Source of the DNA: Flavobacterium azizsancarii
Lineage (GTDB): Bacteria > Bacteroidota > Bacteroidia > Flavobacteriales > Flavobacteriaceae
Length of the DNA stretch: 36,736 bases
NCBI RefSeq assembly: GCF_027980145.1
Contig: NZ_JAMZNK010000052.1
Coordinates: 1 to 36,736 of the forward strand
Reading direction: 5' to 3'
Below, piece after piece: positions 23,499 to 32,680 of the stretch. How positions within the stretch are numbered: the stretch's first letter is position 1; the number at the start of each line of letters is the position of its first letter. The notes under the pieces were generated by a model. It was not told where the DNA came from and made no database searches. It saw nothing but the letters and a program-made list of their open reading frames with translations. A program made the translations under genes and the position numbers.

Positions 23499-26400
23499 TT
23501 ATTTCACCACCTCAACCCAGAATCCTTTTGTTCTGGCAAGGAATGTATTATCATACATGGCTTCACATTGTAATCCAGGTAAGTAATAATTCCCTAAGTA
23601 AGATGCATTCAGCAAAATGCGGAATACTTTTGTTTCTCTGGATTTCATTCCAAAATAGAAATTAGTTCTGTCGTCACGAATATCTATATAATCGGCAATA
23701 TTATTTGTTGCATCACCATAATCAGTAAAACGAGTATTTACAATTTCGAATCCTGAAGGCAGAATTTGGGTTAAAGCTACATTTTCAATGCTTTCATTTC
23801 TTTGGTTTTTAACCGTTACCTCAGCAATAAATTCGGTTCCCTGATTAATTTTAGAAACGTTGATTACACTGCCTTTTCTATTTTTGAAAACAATAGCAGC
23901 AGCAACATCACTCTGAACTACATTTTCTTGTCCAATTGGCAATATTCCCGTGTTTAAAACACGAACATAAATCGTATTGTTTTTATTGTTTTTGAGTGTA
24001 ATGCTATTAGATCCTGTTTGAACTACTAAACTTCTGTCGGCAATTGTTTTTTGTGTATTTATAGTTTCGCTTTTACCGCTTTTGCTAAACTGAATATTGA
24101 TTCCTTTAGGACCATTACTTGCTGCAAATTTCGACATCGCATACAAACAATAAGCTGTTGTTTGCGTGCTCATCCATTGATTATTAGACATTTCTTTGGC
24201 TAATTTTGAGGCCATAGTAAATGCTTTTTGTTTTTGGTCTAAAAGCAACATCGTTTCTAAAGCCATTGCTCTGTTTCTTTCGCTTGAACCGTAATAGTAA
24301 TAATTGTAATCACTTGATTCATTATCAACACTTGTACGCAATAACAGATTTTGTCCCGCCGCCTTTTGACCGGCTAAAACATAAGTTGCAGCCAAACGAA
24401 GCTTACTTTCGTTCGAAATACCTTTTGTTTCACGCAATCTGTTCATTGATGATAAATCGGCATTTCCGGCTAAGGCTAATGTATATAACCTGTAAGCCTG
24501 CGCCATATCATTACCATACTTTGGTTCAAAACGCCATTGTTTCGCCTCTTTTTGTTGATACGAAATCCATTTTGATTTAAAGTTTATTGGTAAAACATAT
24601 CCCTTTTTCTCTGCTTCTATCAGGAAATGTCCGGCGTATGAAGTTCCCCAATCGTCTGCAATTGTATTGCCCTGCCAGTAAAGCAATCCTCCGTTTGATA
24701 ACTGAAAACTTCCCAATCTGGCAATTCCTGCAGTAATATTCTTTTGGATTAGTCCTTTTCTGGTTGCGTCTAAATCGACTACATCATTTAAAAACAATTG
24801 TGGAAAAACAGACGAGGTTGTTTGCTCTACACATCCATGCGGATACTGAATAAGAAATTGCAATCTCCCGTTCAGATTAATAGTTGGCATTGATGAAACT
24901 TCTAGTCTCGCTTTATTACTTCCGGATACACCAAAGGTTTGCCATGCAATAGTTTTTGTACTGTTTGGCGGCAAAATCACATCAGTATAAGTGCTTGTAA
25001 CCGGATTAGGATTTGTCATATCAATCTCGACATCATAAACTGATTTTTCGCTTCCTGAAGTCGCAATAACCTGAACTTTCGCAATTCCTGTTGCAGCCCC
25101 CACCACTAAGTTAAAATATGCCATTTTTTCGTCAGGTTGTGCAAAAGTCAATCTTTGAACTGCACTTCCCATTACTTTTAGTCCGGCACTTGTTTTTATC
25201 TGAATGGAAACATTTTTAATTTTACTTTCGGTTGCAAAAACTGTAACAGGAATTGTTACTTTCTCCGATGGTGAAATTTTTCTTGGCAATGAAGCCAATA
25301 CCATTAAAGGACTGCGAACAGGAGTTGCTTTCTCTACACTTCCATAAGCACTTGTATTTGCATCACCGGCAACCACCATTGTTCGAACAGAGCCAATATA
25401 TTTAGGTAATTTCAGTTCATGTGATTTGGTTTGCCCTTTTTCTAATTTAAATGGACCATAATACAATACAACAGGTTTGAACCGGTTGGCTTTTTTGGCT
25501 TTTCCTCCGCCTAAATCCTGATCTCCACCAATACTGAAAATCTGATTTATTTTTCCGCCATATGCTCCAATAACATCATCATAAATATCCCAGGTTTTCA
25601 CGCCTAAAGCTTCACGAACATAAAAACTATCCCATGCATTTGGCGTTTTAAAACGAGTTAAATCCAGTAAACCTTCATCTACAACAGCAATAGTATAAGT
25701 CATTTCTTTGTCTGTTTTCTCTCCCACTTTTACTGTAAACGTCTGCTCTGGTTTTAATACATCCGGCATTGAAAGTGTTGGAGCCAAAATGGTATTTTTG
25801 TCGACAACTTCTATTGGAACAATTCCGTACATACGAATAGGCGAATCGTTTTTGGTCGAAGCATGCGGTTGTAAAAGTGTAATATTAAAATACACATTTG
25901 GAGCCATTGCCGCCGTAATTGGAATCTCGACTTTGGTTTCTCCTTGTTTTGTTTTTGCCCAAAGTGTATGCACTACTCTTGATCCGTTTTCGATCGAAAT
26001 TAAAGCACGTCCGCCTTCGCTTGAAGGAAAAGAGATTTGGGCTTTTTCGCCCACTGCATAATTCTTTTTATCTGTTGAGAATACCAACATATTTGCTGTT
26101 GAAGCATCTCTGTTACGTGTTTTTCCGGACCAAATTGGCCAGTCAATATTTACTGTCAATGCAGTTGCATGTCCGTTGTCCTGATCTGAAACCCGAATCA
26201 TATAACGTCCCCATTCTTCATCTGTCAAAGTAAATTGAAAACTTCCTTTTCCGTTAGAATCTGTATCAATTATGGTCGTTTTATAAGCTGTTGTTGAGTT
26301 CGATGAGTTATAATTAGATAAATTATCGCTTGAAGAATCCCACCACCATCTCCAGTCTACCTTATAAATTCTGACTTCAAGATTTCGAACTGCTTTTGGC

Positions 26401-29177
26401 CTTCCGTTTTCATCAACAGTAACCACCTCAAAGCGATTATTTGCTCTTGTTTCAAGCATATTGTATTTGTTAAGCTCAGGTGCTTTTACTCCTACATATG
26501 TTTTATAGGGAGAATAAGTAGTCGAGATAACATCTGTACTAAAATCTCCTCCTTCTTCATATACTTTTGTAATGAATGACGCACGAAGCATTCCCGGCGC
26601 CTGACCTTGCAATTTAGGCTCTATATTTACTGTAGCTTTTCCGTTTTCGTTTAATTTTCCTGAAAAAACATTGATTTCCTCTGTACTAAATTTGCGTACC
26701 AAATCATCAAAAGTAAATTTATCATATCCTTTAAACGTTGTCGTTTGCTGCGAAAATTTAGCCTGCATTTCTACATTCAGATTTTTCGCAATTGCACCAT
26801 GAAGCCACGTAACTTCAAGATTACTAGTATTTGGATAAGAGGACGAAAGTGTTTTTCTTGAAAAATTATTCTTTATTTTTAATCGGTTTGGTTTAATTGT
26901 CTCAATTTTAATGCTTTTATAGAACTTAGCACCACCAACGCTTATCATCGCTTCCCAATTTCCTGTTGGCGCTTCTGCACTGGTAGGAACTACAAATGAA
27001 TAATGGTTTAATTCATTTGTTTTCTGAATTGTCTGATAGGTAGTTTTTCCGTTTGGATCATTCAGTCTAAACTTTATTGGATGTGATTTTGGCAGTTTAT
27101 TCGACTCATCATTTAAGATAAACGATAAATATAAATTATCTCCCGGACGCCAAACGCCACGCTCTCCATAAATGTATCCTTTTAGCCCTTTTTGCAAAGT
27201 TTCTCCAGCAACATCAAAATTACTTACAGACAAAGAAAGTCCGTCGTCCAGTTTGACATAGGTCGATTGATCGCCTAAAGTAACGATGGCAAAATAAGCG
27301 AATTTATCTAATTGAAATGAAGCAATCCCTTCACTGCTTGTTGCAGCAGTAGCTATTTTTTGCTGCTGATAGGTATACAAATCAACTCTTGCATTTGATA
27401 CTGGCTCTGTTGTTACTATATTATTTACGGCAAATAAGTATGATTTATTTTCTCCTCTTTTGGCAATAACCCCCAAATCAGTTGCTAAAATATTAGTTCC
27501 TATTTTGGCGTTGTAATAATACGAGCCTGTACAAGGATCTTCACTTTCTCTCCAGTCATAACTCTCATAATCATAGTCATAATCATCGTAGGAGTTGCCA
27601 CTGTAGTTTACATCATTTTCATCAACTTCATCTTCGTCTTCATCATTTTGGTCTGGCTCAGAGGTTTCACATTTATATAGAGAATATTTCTTTTTATAAA
27701 CAAATTCTACTCTATAAATTGCTCCCGGTTCCGGTGTAATTATTTTAGATAAATCTAAGGCAAACGTATTCCATCTACTTGGGTTTATTAATCCGTTTTC
27801 ATTTAATTTTAGTGTTGTTTTTGCAATTGGCTGCGCTACTTTTTTAAGATTCTGACTTCCGTTTAATTGGTTATACTGAAGAAATTGAAGAATATTGTTT
27901 TTATAAATCTTATATACTTTTACATCAACTGCACTTAAATTTACAGCTTCAAAATTTAACTTTAAATTATTTGAACTTGGCAGAATTGTTCCGTTTTTAA
28001 TAAAACGAACACTTGGTTTTATTTGTCCAAAAGTTATTTTCTCGGTATAATTCGAGTCCATTTTTTTACCATACTGGCTTTCGATTCCCTCAAAAACTTC
28101 TAATAATAATTCTCCTGTTATAACCGTTTCGGGCTGCTCATCAGGAACAACCTCCACAACTTCAGAAACAGTGTCTACTGCAACTGCTGCAGAATCGACC
28201 GCTACTGAGGCAGAATCGACAGTAACATATGCCGGCTCTTGTACCGCAACCGGAGTGGGAACTTCTTTTTTGGCTGCAGCTTCATTACTAAAATAAACTT
28301 TCAGCACGTTTCCTTGTGTCGAAAATTTTAAATTATTAGTGTTCTGAATTGAGACCAATCCTTTAAAATCCTGTCCTTTTTCTAATGGTTCCGAAAAATT
28401 GATTAAAAGGGATTGATTGCTTCCTTCCGGAATATCAACTTTTACGATTTTAAATTCATTTATACTTGTAATCGCGTAATCTAATTGTCCTTTCTTGTCA
28501 ATATCAAAATCACTTCCGTCATATTTAATCTCAAGATTTGTAGCCTCATCATAACGCTGAATACTATCAATTACAAAATGGAATTCTTTAGCAGAACCTG
28601 ATTTTTTTTCAAATTTAATCTTTAGATTATTTCCTTTTTGATTGGCCGAAACTAGCTTTACAGCAGTTTCAAGATCAATATTATCTGCTGTTTTTAAGAC
28701 ACAGTTTAAATACTGATATTGTTTGCTATACGACTGAAGATCTGCCGTATTTATCGTAAAATCCTGTTTGATTGTTTTTACCGTGAAGTTGAATTTCGAA
28801 AGTGCCGCCTCTTTTTCTTTCGGAATTGCGGTTAGTTTATCTAAGTTTAAAGTAACCTGATATTCTGTTCCGGGTTTTAATTTTTTTTCAGGAATAAAGG
28901 CAAGTGTGTTGGTGGAAAGTGCTACTACTTTTCCGTCGACACTTGGTGAAATATCTAACAAATCACTGTCTAAAACCTGATTGACTTTCCAGTCTTTTTT
29001 ATCAAAGGCTAAAACTACCCGAATATCAGATTCCGACGAGACGATTCCTCCCGTAAAACTGACGATATACTCTTTAAATAGTGAAAAATCGGAATTAAAA
29101 TCAGCAGCTGATTTTCTACCGCAAGATTGAAAAATAAAGAACACACAAAACACGAGAACTAATCCTTTTGCTTTCAC
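23499..29177 (-). CDS. Bacterial alpha-2-macroglobulin lipoprotein
   Basis: A 1892-residue lipoprotein of the alpha-2-macroglobulin family, which traps proteases in the periplasm or at the surface. Lipobox FQSC near residue 19. The hallmark MG2 segment YGERGVWRPGDNLYLSF stands near residue 675. The thioester motif is intact as GCVEQ with Cys at 1449, followed by the helical TED domain (LQFLIQYPHGCVEQTTS) and a final receptor-like domain. A stretch of Ala/Val/Asp/Ser repeats (about 315-345) and an Asp/Glu/Tyr-rich run (about 506-545) are insertions. The start is a GTG at 29177 behind a TAnnTTTG element. It normally pairs with PBP1C, which could repair cell wall after an attack. Which residues form the bait region cannot be read here. 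Confidence 0.93.
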   Translation of the reverse strand: MKAKGLVLVFCVFFIFQSCGRKSAADFNSDFSLFKEYIVSFTGGIVSSESDIRVVLAFDKKDWKVNQVLDSDLLDISPSVDGKVVALSTNTLAFIPEKKLKPGTEYQVTLNLDKLTAIPKEKEAALSKFNFTVKTIKQDFTINTADLQSYSKQYQYLNCVLKTADNIDLETAVKLVSANQKGNNLKIKFEKKSGSAKEFHFVIDSIQRYDEATNLEIKYDGSDFDIDKKGQLDYAITSINEFKIVKVDIPEGSNQSLLINFSEPLEKGQDFKGLVSIQNTNNLKFSTQGNVLKVYFSNEAAAKKEVPTPVAVQEPAYVTVDSASVAVDSAAVAVDTVSEVVEVVPDEQPETVITGELLLEVFEGIESQYGKKMDSNYTEKITFGQIKPSVRFIKNGTILPSSNNLKLNFEAVNLSAVDVKVYKIYKNNILQFLQYNQLNGSQNLKKVAQPIAKTTLKLNENGLINPSRWNTFALDLSKIITPEPGAIYRVEFVYKKKYSLYKCETSEPDQNDEDEDEVDENDVNYSGNSYDDYDYDYESYDWRESEDPCTGSYYYNAKIGTNILATDLGVIAKRGENKSYLFAVNNIVTTEPVSNARVDLYTYQQQKIATAATSSEGIASFQLDKFAYFAIVTLGDQSTYVKLDDGLSLSVSNFDVAGETLQKGLKGYIYGERGVWRPGDNLYLSFILNDESNKLPKSHPIKFRLNDPNGKTTYQTIQKTNELNHYSFVVPTSAEAPTGNWEAMISVGGAKFYKSIKIETIKPNRLKIKNNFSRKTLSSSYPNTSNLEVTWLHGAIAKNLNVEMQAKFSQQTTTFKGYDKFTFDDLVRKFSTEEINVFSGKLNENGKATVNIEPKLQGQAPGMLRASFITKVYEEGGDFSTDVISTTYSPYKTYVGVKAPELNKYNMLETRANNRFEVVTVDENGRPKAVRNLEVRIYKVDWRWWWDSSSDNLSNYNSSNSTTAYKTTIIDTDSNGKGSFQFTLTDEEWGRYMIRVSDQDNGHATALTVNIDWPIWSGKTRNRDASTANMLVFSTDKKNYAVGEKAQISFPSSEGGRALISIENGSRVVHTLWAKTKQGETKVEIPITAAMAPNVYFNITLLQPHASTKNDSPIRMYGIVPIEVVDKNTILAPTLSMPDVLKPEQTFTVKVGEKTDKEMTYTIAVVDEGLLDLTRFKTPNAWDSFYVREALGVKTWDIYDDVIGAYGGKINQIFSIGGDQDLGGGKAKKANRFKPVVLYYGPFKLEKGQTKSHELKLPKYIGSVRTMVVAGDANTSAYGSVEKATPVRSPLMVLASLPRKISPSEKVTIPVTVFATESKIKNVSIQIKTSAGLKVMGSAVQRLTFAQPDEKMAYFNLVVGAATGIAKVQVIATSGSEKSVYDVEIDMTNPNPVTSTYTDVILPPNSTKTIAWQTFGVSGSNKARLEVSSMPTINLNGRLQFLIQYPHGCVEQTTSSVFPQLFLNDVVDLDATRKGLIQKNITAGIARLGSFQLSNGGLLYWQGNTIADDWGTSYAGHFLIEAEKKGYVLPINFKSKWISYQQKEAKQWRFEPKYGNDMAQAYRLYTLALAGNADLSSMNRLRETKGISNESKLRLAATYVLAGQKAAGQNLLLRTSVDNESSDYNYYYYGSSERNRAMALETMLLLDQKQKAFTMASKLAKEMSNNQWMSTQTTAYCLYAMSKFAASNGPKGINIQFSKSGKSETINTQKTIADRSLVVQTGSNSITLKNNKNNTIYVRVLNTGILPIGQENVVQSDVAAAIVFKNRKGSVINVSKINQGTEFIAEVTVKNQRNESIENVALTQILPSGFEIVNTRFTDYGDATNNIADYIDIRDDRTNFYFGMKSRETKVFRILLNASYLGNYYLPGLQCEAMYDNTFLARTKGFWVEVVK

Positions 29178-29200
29178 TTTTATTTAGAATTATAAGGTTA

Positions 29201-29208
29201 CAAATTTA
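29201..29208 (-). promoter_or_regulatory. -7 promoter element for the A2M gene
   Basis: The minus strand reads TAAATTTG, matching TAnnTTTG, 23 bases before the GTG start. An inverted repeat AATTGACAG (29210-29218) / CTGTCAATT (29259-29267) sits directly upstream and could be an operator. Confidence 0.55.
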
Positions 29209-29379
29209 AAATTGACAGAACATTTTAAATTTTTCGAATCAAATGCATAACTGCTGTACTGTCAATTATATTGTAGTAAATATAGATTATTTTTCTAAAT
29301 AATTTAAGAGGAAAATTCTCCGAAGATAATTATTTAAATTCTTAAAGAGAAAATAAGGAGTTTATTAGATTTCATAATG

Positions 29380-29823
29380 TTATTTTCGTCTTTCTAAAAA
29401 GAAACGTTTCATTAAATCAGCAGCTTCATTCGCCATAATTCCAGCAACTACGGTAGTTTTAGGATGTAGTTTAGTACCCATGGTTATAAAACCACGTTGT
29501 TCGTCCCGGGCTCCAAAAACAATTTTCGAAATCTGACTCCAGTACAAAGCACCGGCACACATTTGACAAGGTTCGAGCGTAACGTAAAGTGTACAATCTT
29601 TAAGATATTTCCCGCCTAGAAAATTAGCTGCTGCTGTTATGGATTGCATTTCAGCATGCGCCGTAACATCATTGAGTAATTCAGTTAAATTATGACTGCT
29701 TGCAATTACTCTGTCTGCCACAACAATAATGGCTCCAACAGGAATTTCGCCTTTCTCAAAAGCTACCTCAGCTTCCTGCAAAGCCTTTTTCATAAAATAT
29801 TCGTCGGTGAAGGGATTTATCAT
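29380..29823 (-). CDS. tadA: tRNA-specific adenosine deaminase TadA-like
   Basis: Zinc deaminase that converts A34 to inosine in tRNA-Arg. 147 residues, normal length. The zinc site is complete: HAE in VTAHAEMQ with the catalytic Glu, and PCQMC in TLEPCQMCAGALYWSQ. The SKIVFGARDEQRGF segment is typical. Start ATG at 29823; a full promoter ends only six bases before it, so the transcript probably has little or no leader. The more distant relative guanine deaminase is less likely because of the PCQMCAGA motif and length. It precedes the A2M gene by about 200 bases on the same strand but each has its own promoter. Confidence 0.9.
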   Translation of the reverse strand: MINPFTDEYFMKKALQEAEVAFEKGEIPVGAIIVVADRVIASSHNLTELLNDVTAHAEMQSITAAANFLGGKYLKDCTLYVTLEPCQMCAGALYWSQISKIVFGARDEQRGFITMGTKLHPKTTVVAGIMANEAADLMKRFFLERRK

Positions 29824-29828
29824 AGTTG

Positions 29829-29860
29829 CAAAAATAGGGATTTTTGAAATAAAACATCAA
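29829..29860 (-). promoter_or_regulatory. Promoter of tadA
   Basis: On the minus strand TTG (29860-29858), 21 bases, TATTTTTG (29836-29829): full consensus. The expected transcript start is within a few bases of the ATG at 29823. Confidence 0.65.
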
Positions 29861-29955
29861 CTACAACTTTGGGGCAATTTAAAAAAGCAATTGCCTCAAA
29901 AAAATGATTTATTTCATACTTATTTTTTATTATATTTAAATGCTGATATTCAAAT

Positions 29956-30792
29956 ATGGAAAGAAATTTTAAAATATCGATTCCCGAACCTTGTCAAGAA
30001 GACTGGAATAAAATGGAGCCAAAAGATAATGGTCGTTTTTGTTTAAGTTGTTCTAAAACTGTTGTGGACTTTACTTCAATATTGCCAAATGAAATTCAGC
30101 ATTTTTTTATTCAAAATCAAAATAAGAAAATCTGCGGAAGATTTAAAAATGAACAATTAGAAACTATAATTATTCAAATACCAAGTCAGGTTTTATATAC
30201 ACAAACGAAGTATCATAAAATATTTTTACTGGCTTTATTTATTGCTATGGGAACTACTTTATTTAGCTGTGCGGATAAAGATGGGAACAAAAATAAGATT
30301 GATAAAATCGAAATTATTGACAATACCAAGCAAAATCAGGATGAAAGCGAGGCTCATTCTTCATGTTATGGACATGAGATCGAATCTAAAAAAGAAAAAA
30401 CAAAAAAAAATAGAAGTGGGATTACAATAGGCGTTTTGCTTCCTGCTAATGCTATTGAAACAGGAAGTTTTAAGTATAATATTATATACAATTCAACTGA
30501 TTTAGATGTTTTACCAGTTCCAGAAAATGGAATGAAAAAATTCTATGATTTTTTTAGCAAAAATTATATTGCTCCAAACAAACCAGAAAAATTTCAGGAA
30601 AAATTAAATATCTTATTTGTAGTCGAAGAAGATGGCAGTTTGAGTAATTTTAATATCCCCAAAAATACCCCAATAAAAATAGGAGAAGAAGCTATTAGAG
30701 TTTTGAGAAAAGCTCCAAACTGGATTCCCGGAAAACTAAAAAATAAAGTCGTTCGATCAACTTATGTTTTACCGATTACAGTTAAAAATTAA
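29956..30792 (+). CDS. Membrane protein with N-terminal four-Cys motif and TonB C-terminal-like domain
   Basis: A 278-residue protein with three parts. Residues 1-65 are cytosolic and hold C13, C29, C32 (CLSC) and C60 in the pattern PEPC-x3-W-x8-GRFC-x2-C-x3-VVDF-x20-CGRF, which looks like a small metal or iron-sulfur site. A membrane helix follows (about 88-104, IFLLALFIAMGTTLF). The periplasmic part has a charged linker and, from about 215 to 278, a TonB C-terminal-like fold (NILFVVEEDGSLSNF, EEAIRVLRKAPNWIPGK, STYVLPITV). The four-Cys head ahead of a membrane helix is, from memory, a recurring Flavobacteriia architecture. No ExbB/ExbD or TonB-dependent receptor is adjacent. Its partner and function are unknown. 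It diverges from tadA. Confidence 0.75.
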   Translation: MERNFKISIPEPCQEDWNKMEPKDNGRFCLSCSKTVVDFTSILPNEIQHFFIQNQNKKICGRFKNEQLETIIIQIPSQVLYTQTKYHKIFLLALFIAMGTTLFSCADKDGNKNKIDKIEIIDNTKQNQDESEAHSSCYGHEIESKKEKTKKNRSGITIGVLLPANAIETGSFKYNIIYNSTDLDVLPVPENGMKKFYDFFSKNYIAPNKPEKFQEKLNILFVVEEDGSLSNFNIPKNTPIKIGEEAIRVLRKAPNWIPGKLKNKVVRSTYVLPITVKN

Positions 30793-30836
30793 AATAGTAC
30801 TAATTGAACCCTACGTACAAATTAAATTTAAAACCG

Positions 30837-30844
30837 TAAATTTG
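30837..30844 (+). promoter_or_regulatory. -7 promoter element for dxs
   Basis: TAAATTTG matches TAnnTTTG, 14 bases before the dxs ATG at 30859. No TTG at the right spacing. Confidence 0.55.
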
Positions 30845-30858
30845 CTTTTTACCTTACA

Positions 30859-32646
30859 ATGAAAAGCAATTTACTTTCAGACATACACAATCCCGCTGAT
30901 TTACGCTTACTTTCTGAAGCGCAACTTCCTGAGGTAGCTCAGGAATTACGTGATTTTATTATCGATGTCGTTTCTGTAAAAGAAGGACATTTAGGCTCCA
31001 GTTTAGGTGTAATCGAATTGACAATCGCGTTGCATTATGTTTTTAACACTCCTGAAGATTTATTGGTTTGGGATGTTGGACATCAGGCGTACGGACATAA
31101 AATTTTGACTGAAAGAAGAGAAATTTTTCATACCAACAGACAAATTGATGGTATTTCTGGTTTTCCTAAAAGAAGCGAAAGTATTTACGATACTTTTGGC
31201 GTTGGGCATTCTTCTACTTCTATTTCGGCAGCACTGGGAATGGCAATTGCATCTCAATTAAAAGGTGATTTCGACAAGCAGCATATTGCAGTTATTGGCG
31301 ATGCTTCTATTGCATCAGGAATGGCATTTGAAGGTTTGAATCATGCCGGTGTTACTGATGCTAACTTATTGGTGATCTTAAATGATAATGCTATTGGAAT
31401 TGACCCAAGTGTTGGTGCACTTAAAAAATATCTTACTGCTGTAAAACAAGGAAAAAACCCGAGACAGAATAACATGATTAAGTCTCTGAATTTTGACTAT
31501 TCAGGACCTATTGACGGTCATGATCTTCCAACTTTAATCAAAGAATTAAACCGTTTAAAAAAGATAAAAGGCCCTAAATTTCTTCATATTGTAACCACAA
31601 AAGGAAAAGGCCTTCAACAAGCTGAAGAAAATCAGGTAAAATACCATGCTCCAGGAAAATTCGATGCTTCGACCGGGGAAATTCATTTAAAATCTGAGGC
31701 CAATCTTCCTCCTAAATATCAGGATGTTTTTGGTTTGACTATTTTAGATCTGGCCAGAAAGAACAAAAAAATTATAGGAATTACTCCGGCTATGCCATCT
31801 GGTAGTTCTCTAAAGTTTATGATGGACGAAATTCCGGAACGTGCTTTTGATGTTGGGATTGCAGAGCAACACGCTGTAACGCTTGCTGCCGGAATGGCGA
31901 CGCAAGGTATGATTGTGTATTGTACTATTTATTCGACTTTCCTGCAACGCGCCTACGATCAGGTGATTCATGATGTGGCACTACAAAATTTGCCGGTTAT
32001 TTTTTGTTTAGACAGAGCTGGTTTGGTTGGTGAAGATGGCGCAACACACCACGGTGTTTTTGATATTGCTTATTTACGAGCGATTCCCAATATGATTATC
32101 TACGCACCAATTAACGAAATTGCGTTACAAAACATTTTATACACCGCTCAATTGGGCTTAAATCATCCCATCGCAATTCGATATCCAAGAGGTCGGGGAG
32201 TTTTACCAAATTGGGAAGTAGAAAATTTCGGACATTATCAAAAAATTATTATAGGACAGGCTAGCCAACTAAAATCCGGAACTAAAACGGCTGTTTTATC
32301 TACTGGAACCATTGGAAATAACGTGACTTTAGCACTTAGCGAATGTAACAATTCTGAAACAATTGCGCACTATGACTTTCCATTCATAAAACCCATAGAT
32401 ACCAACGTATTAACAACTATTTTTTCTAGTTTTGAGAACATAATTACGATCGAAGACGGCACAGTAAATGGTGGGTTTGGAAGTGCGATTCTGGAGTTTG
32501 CAGCCTCGCATAATTTTAAGAATAAAGTGACCATTTTGGGCATTCCTGATACGTTTATTGAACATGGTACTGTAAACCAATTACAACAATTATGCAAAAT
32601 AGACGTTAAAAGTTTGATAAATCTTTTTTCTAACGGCACAAAATAA
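30859..32646 (+). CDS. dxs: 1-deoxy-D-xylulose-5-phosphate synthase
   Basis: DXS condenses pyruvate and glyceraldehyde 3-phosphate, the first step of the MEP isoprenoid pathway, using thiamine diphosphate. The 595 residues have the N-terminal ThDP domain with GHLGSSLGVIELTIALHYVF and the metal-binding IGDASIASGMAFEGLNHAG..LNDN, a pyrimidine-binding domain with AEQHAVTLAAGMATQG (catalytic Glu) and LDRAGLVGEDGATHHG, and the C-terminal transketolase domain. It is slightly shorter than E. coli DXS (620), normal for Bacteroidetes. It stands 34 bases before the DUF3078 gene; a near-consensus TTATTTTG at 32647-32654 might give the latter its own transcript. Confidence 0.95.
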   Translation: MKSNLLSDIHNPADLRLLSEAQLPEVAQELRDFIIDVVSVKEGHLGSSLGVIELTIALHYVFNTPEDLLVWDVGHQAYGHKILTERREIFHTNRQIDGISGFPKRSESIYDTFGVGHSSTSISAALGMAIASQLKGDFDKQHIAVIGDASIASGMAFEGLNHAGVTDANLLVILNDNAIGIDPSVGALKKYLTAVKQGKNPRQNNMIKSLNFDYSGPIDGHDLPTLIKELNRLKKIKGPKFLHIVTTKGKGLQQAEENQVKYHAPGKFDASTGEIHLKSEANLPPKYQDVFGLTILDLARKNKKIIGITPAMPSGSSLKFMMDEIPERAFDVGIAEQHAVTLAAGMATQGMIVYCTIYSTFLQRAYDQVIHDVALQNLPVIFCLDRAGLVGEDGATHHGVFDIAYLRAIPNMIIYAPINEIALQNILYTAQLGLNHPIAIRYPRGRGVLPNWEVENFGHYQKIIIGQASQLKSGTKTAVLSTGTIGNNVTLALSECNNSETIAHYDFPFIKPIDTNVLTTIFSSFENIITIEDGTVNGGFGSAILEFAASHNFKNKVTILGIPDTFIEHGTVNQLQQLCKIDVKSLINLFSNGTK

Positions 32647-32680
32647 TTATTTTGCACTACCAAAAAAAACTGAAATCATA

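Noticed and set aside
25708..26233. Two long plus-strand ORFs of 117 and 104 codons inside the A2M gene
   Set aside because: They lie antisense to the well-supported 1892-residue A2M frame and have no recognisable domain or promoter; they are shadow frames.
29296..29336. Hairpin (TAAATAATT / AATTATTTA) as the tadA terminator
   Set aside because: The stem is AT-rich and no T run follows on the minus strand, so a terminator cannot be supported.
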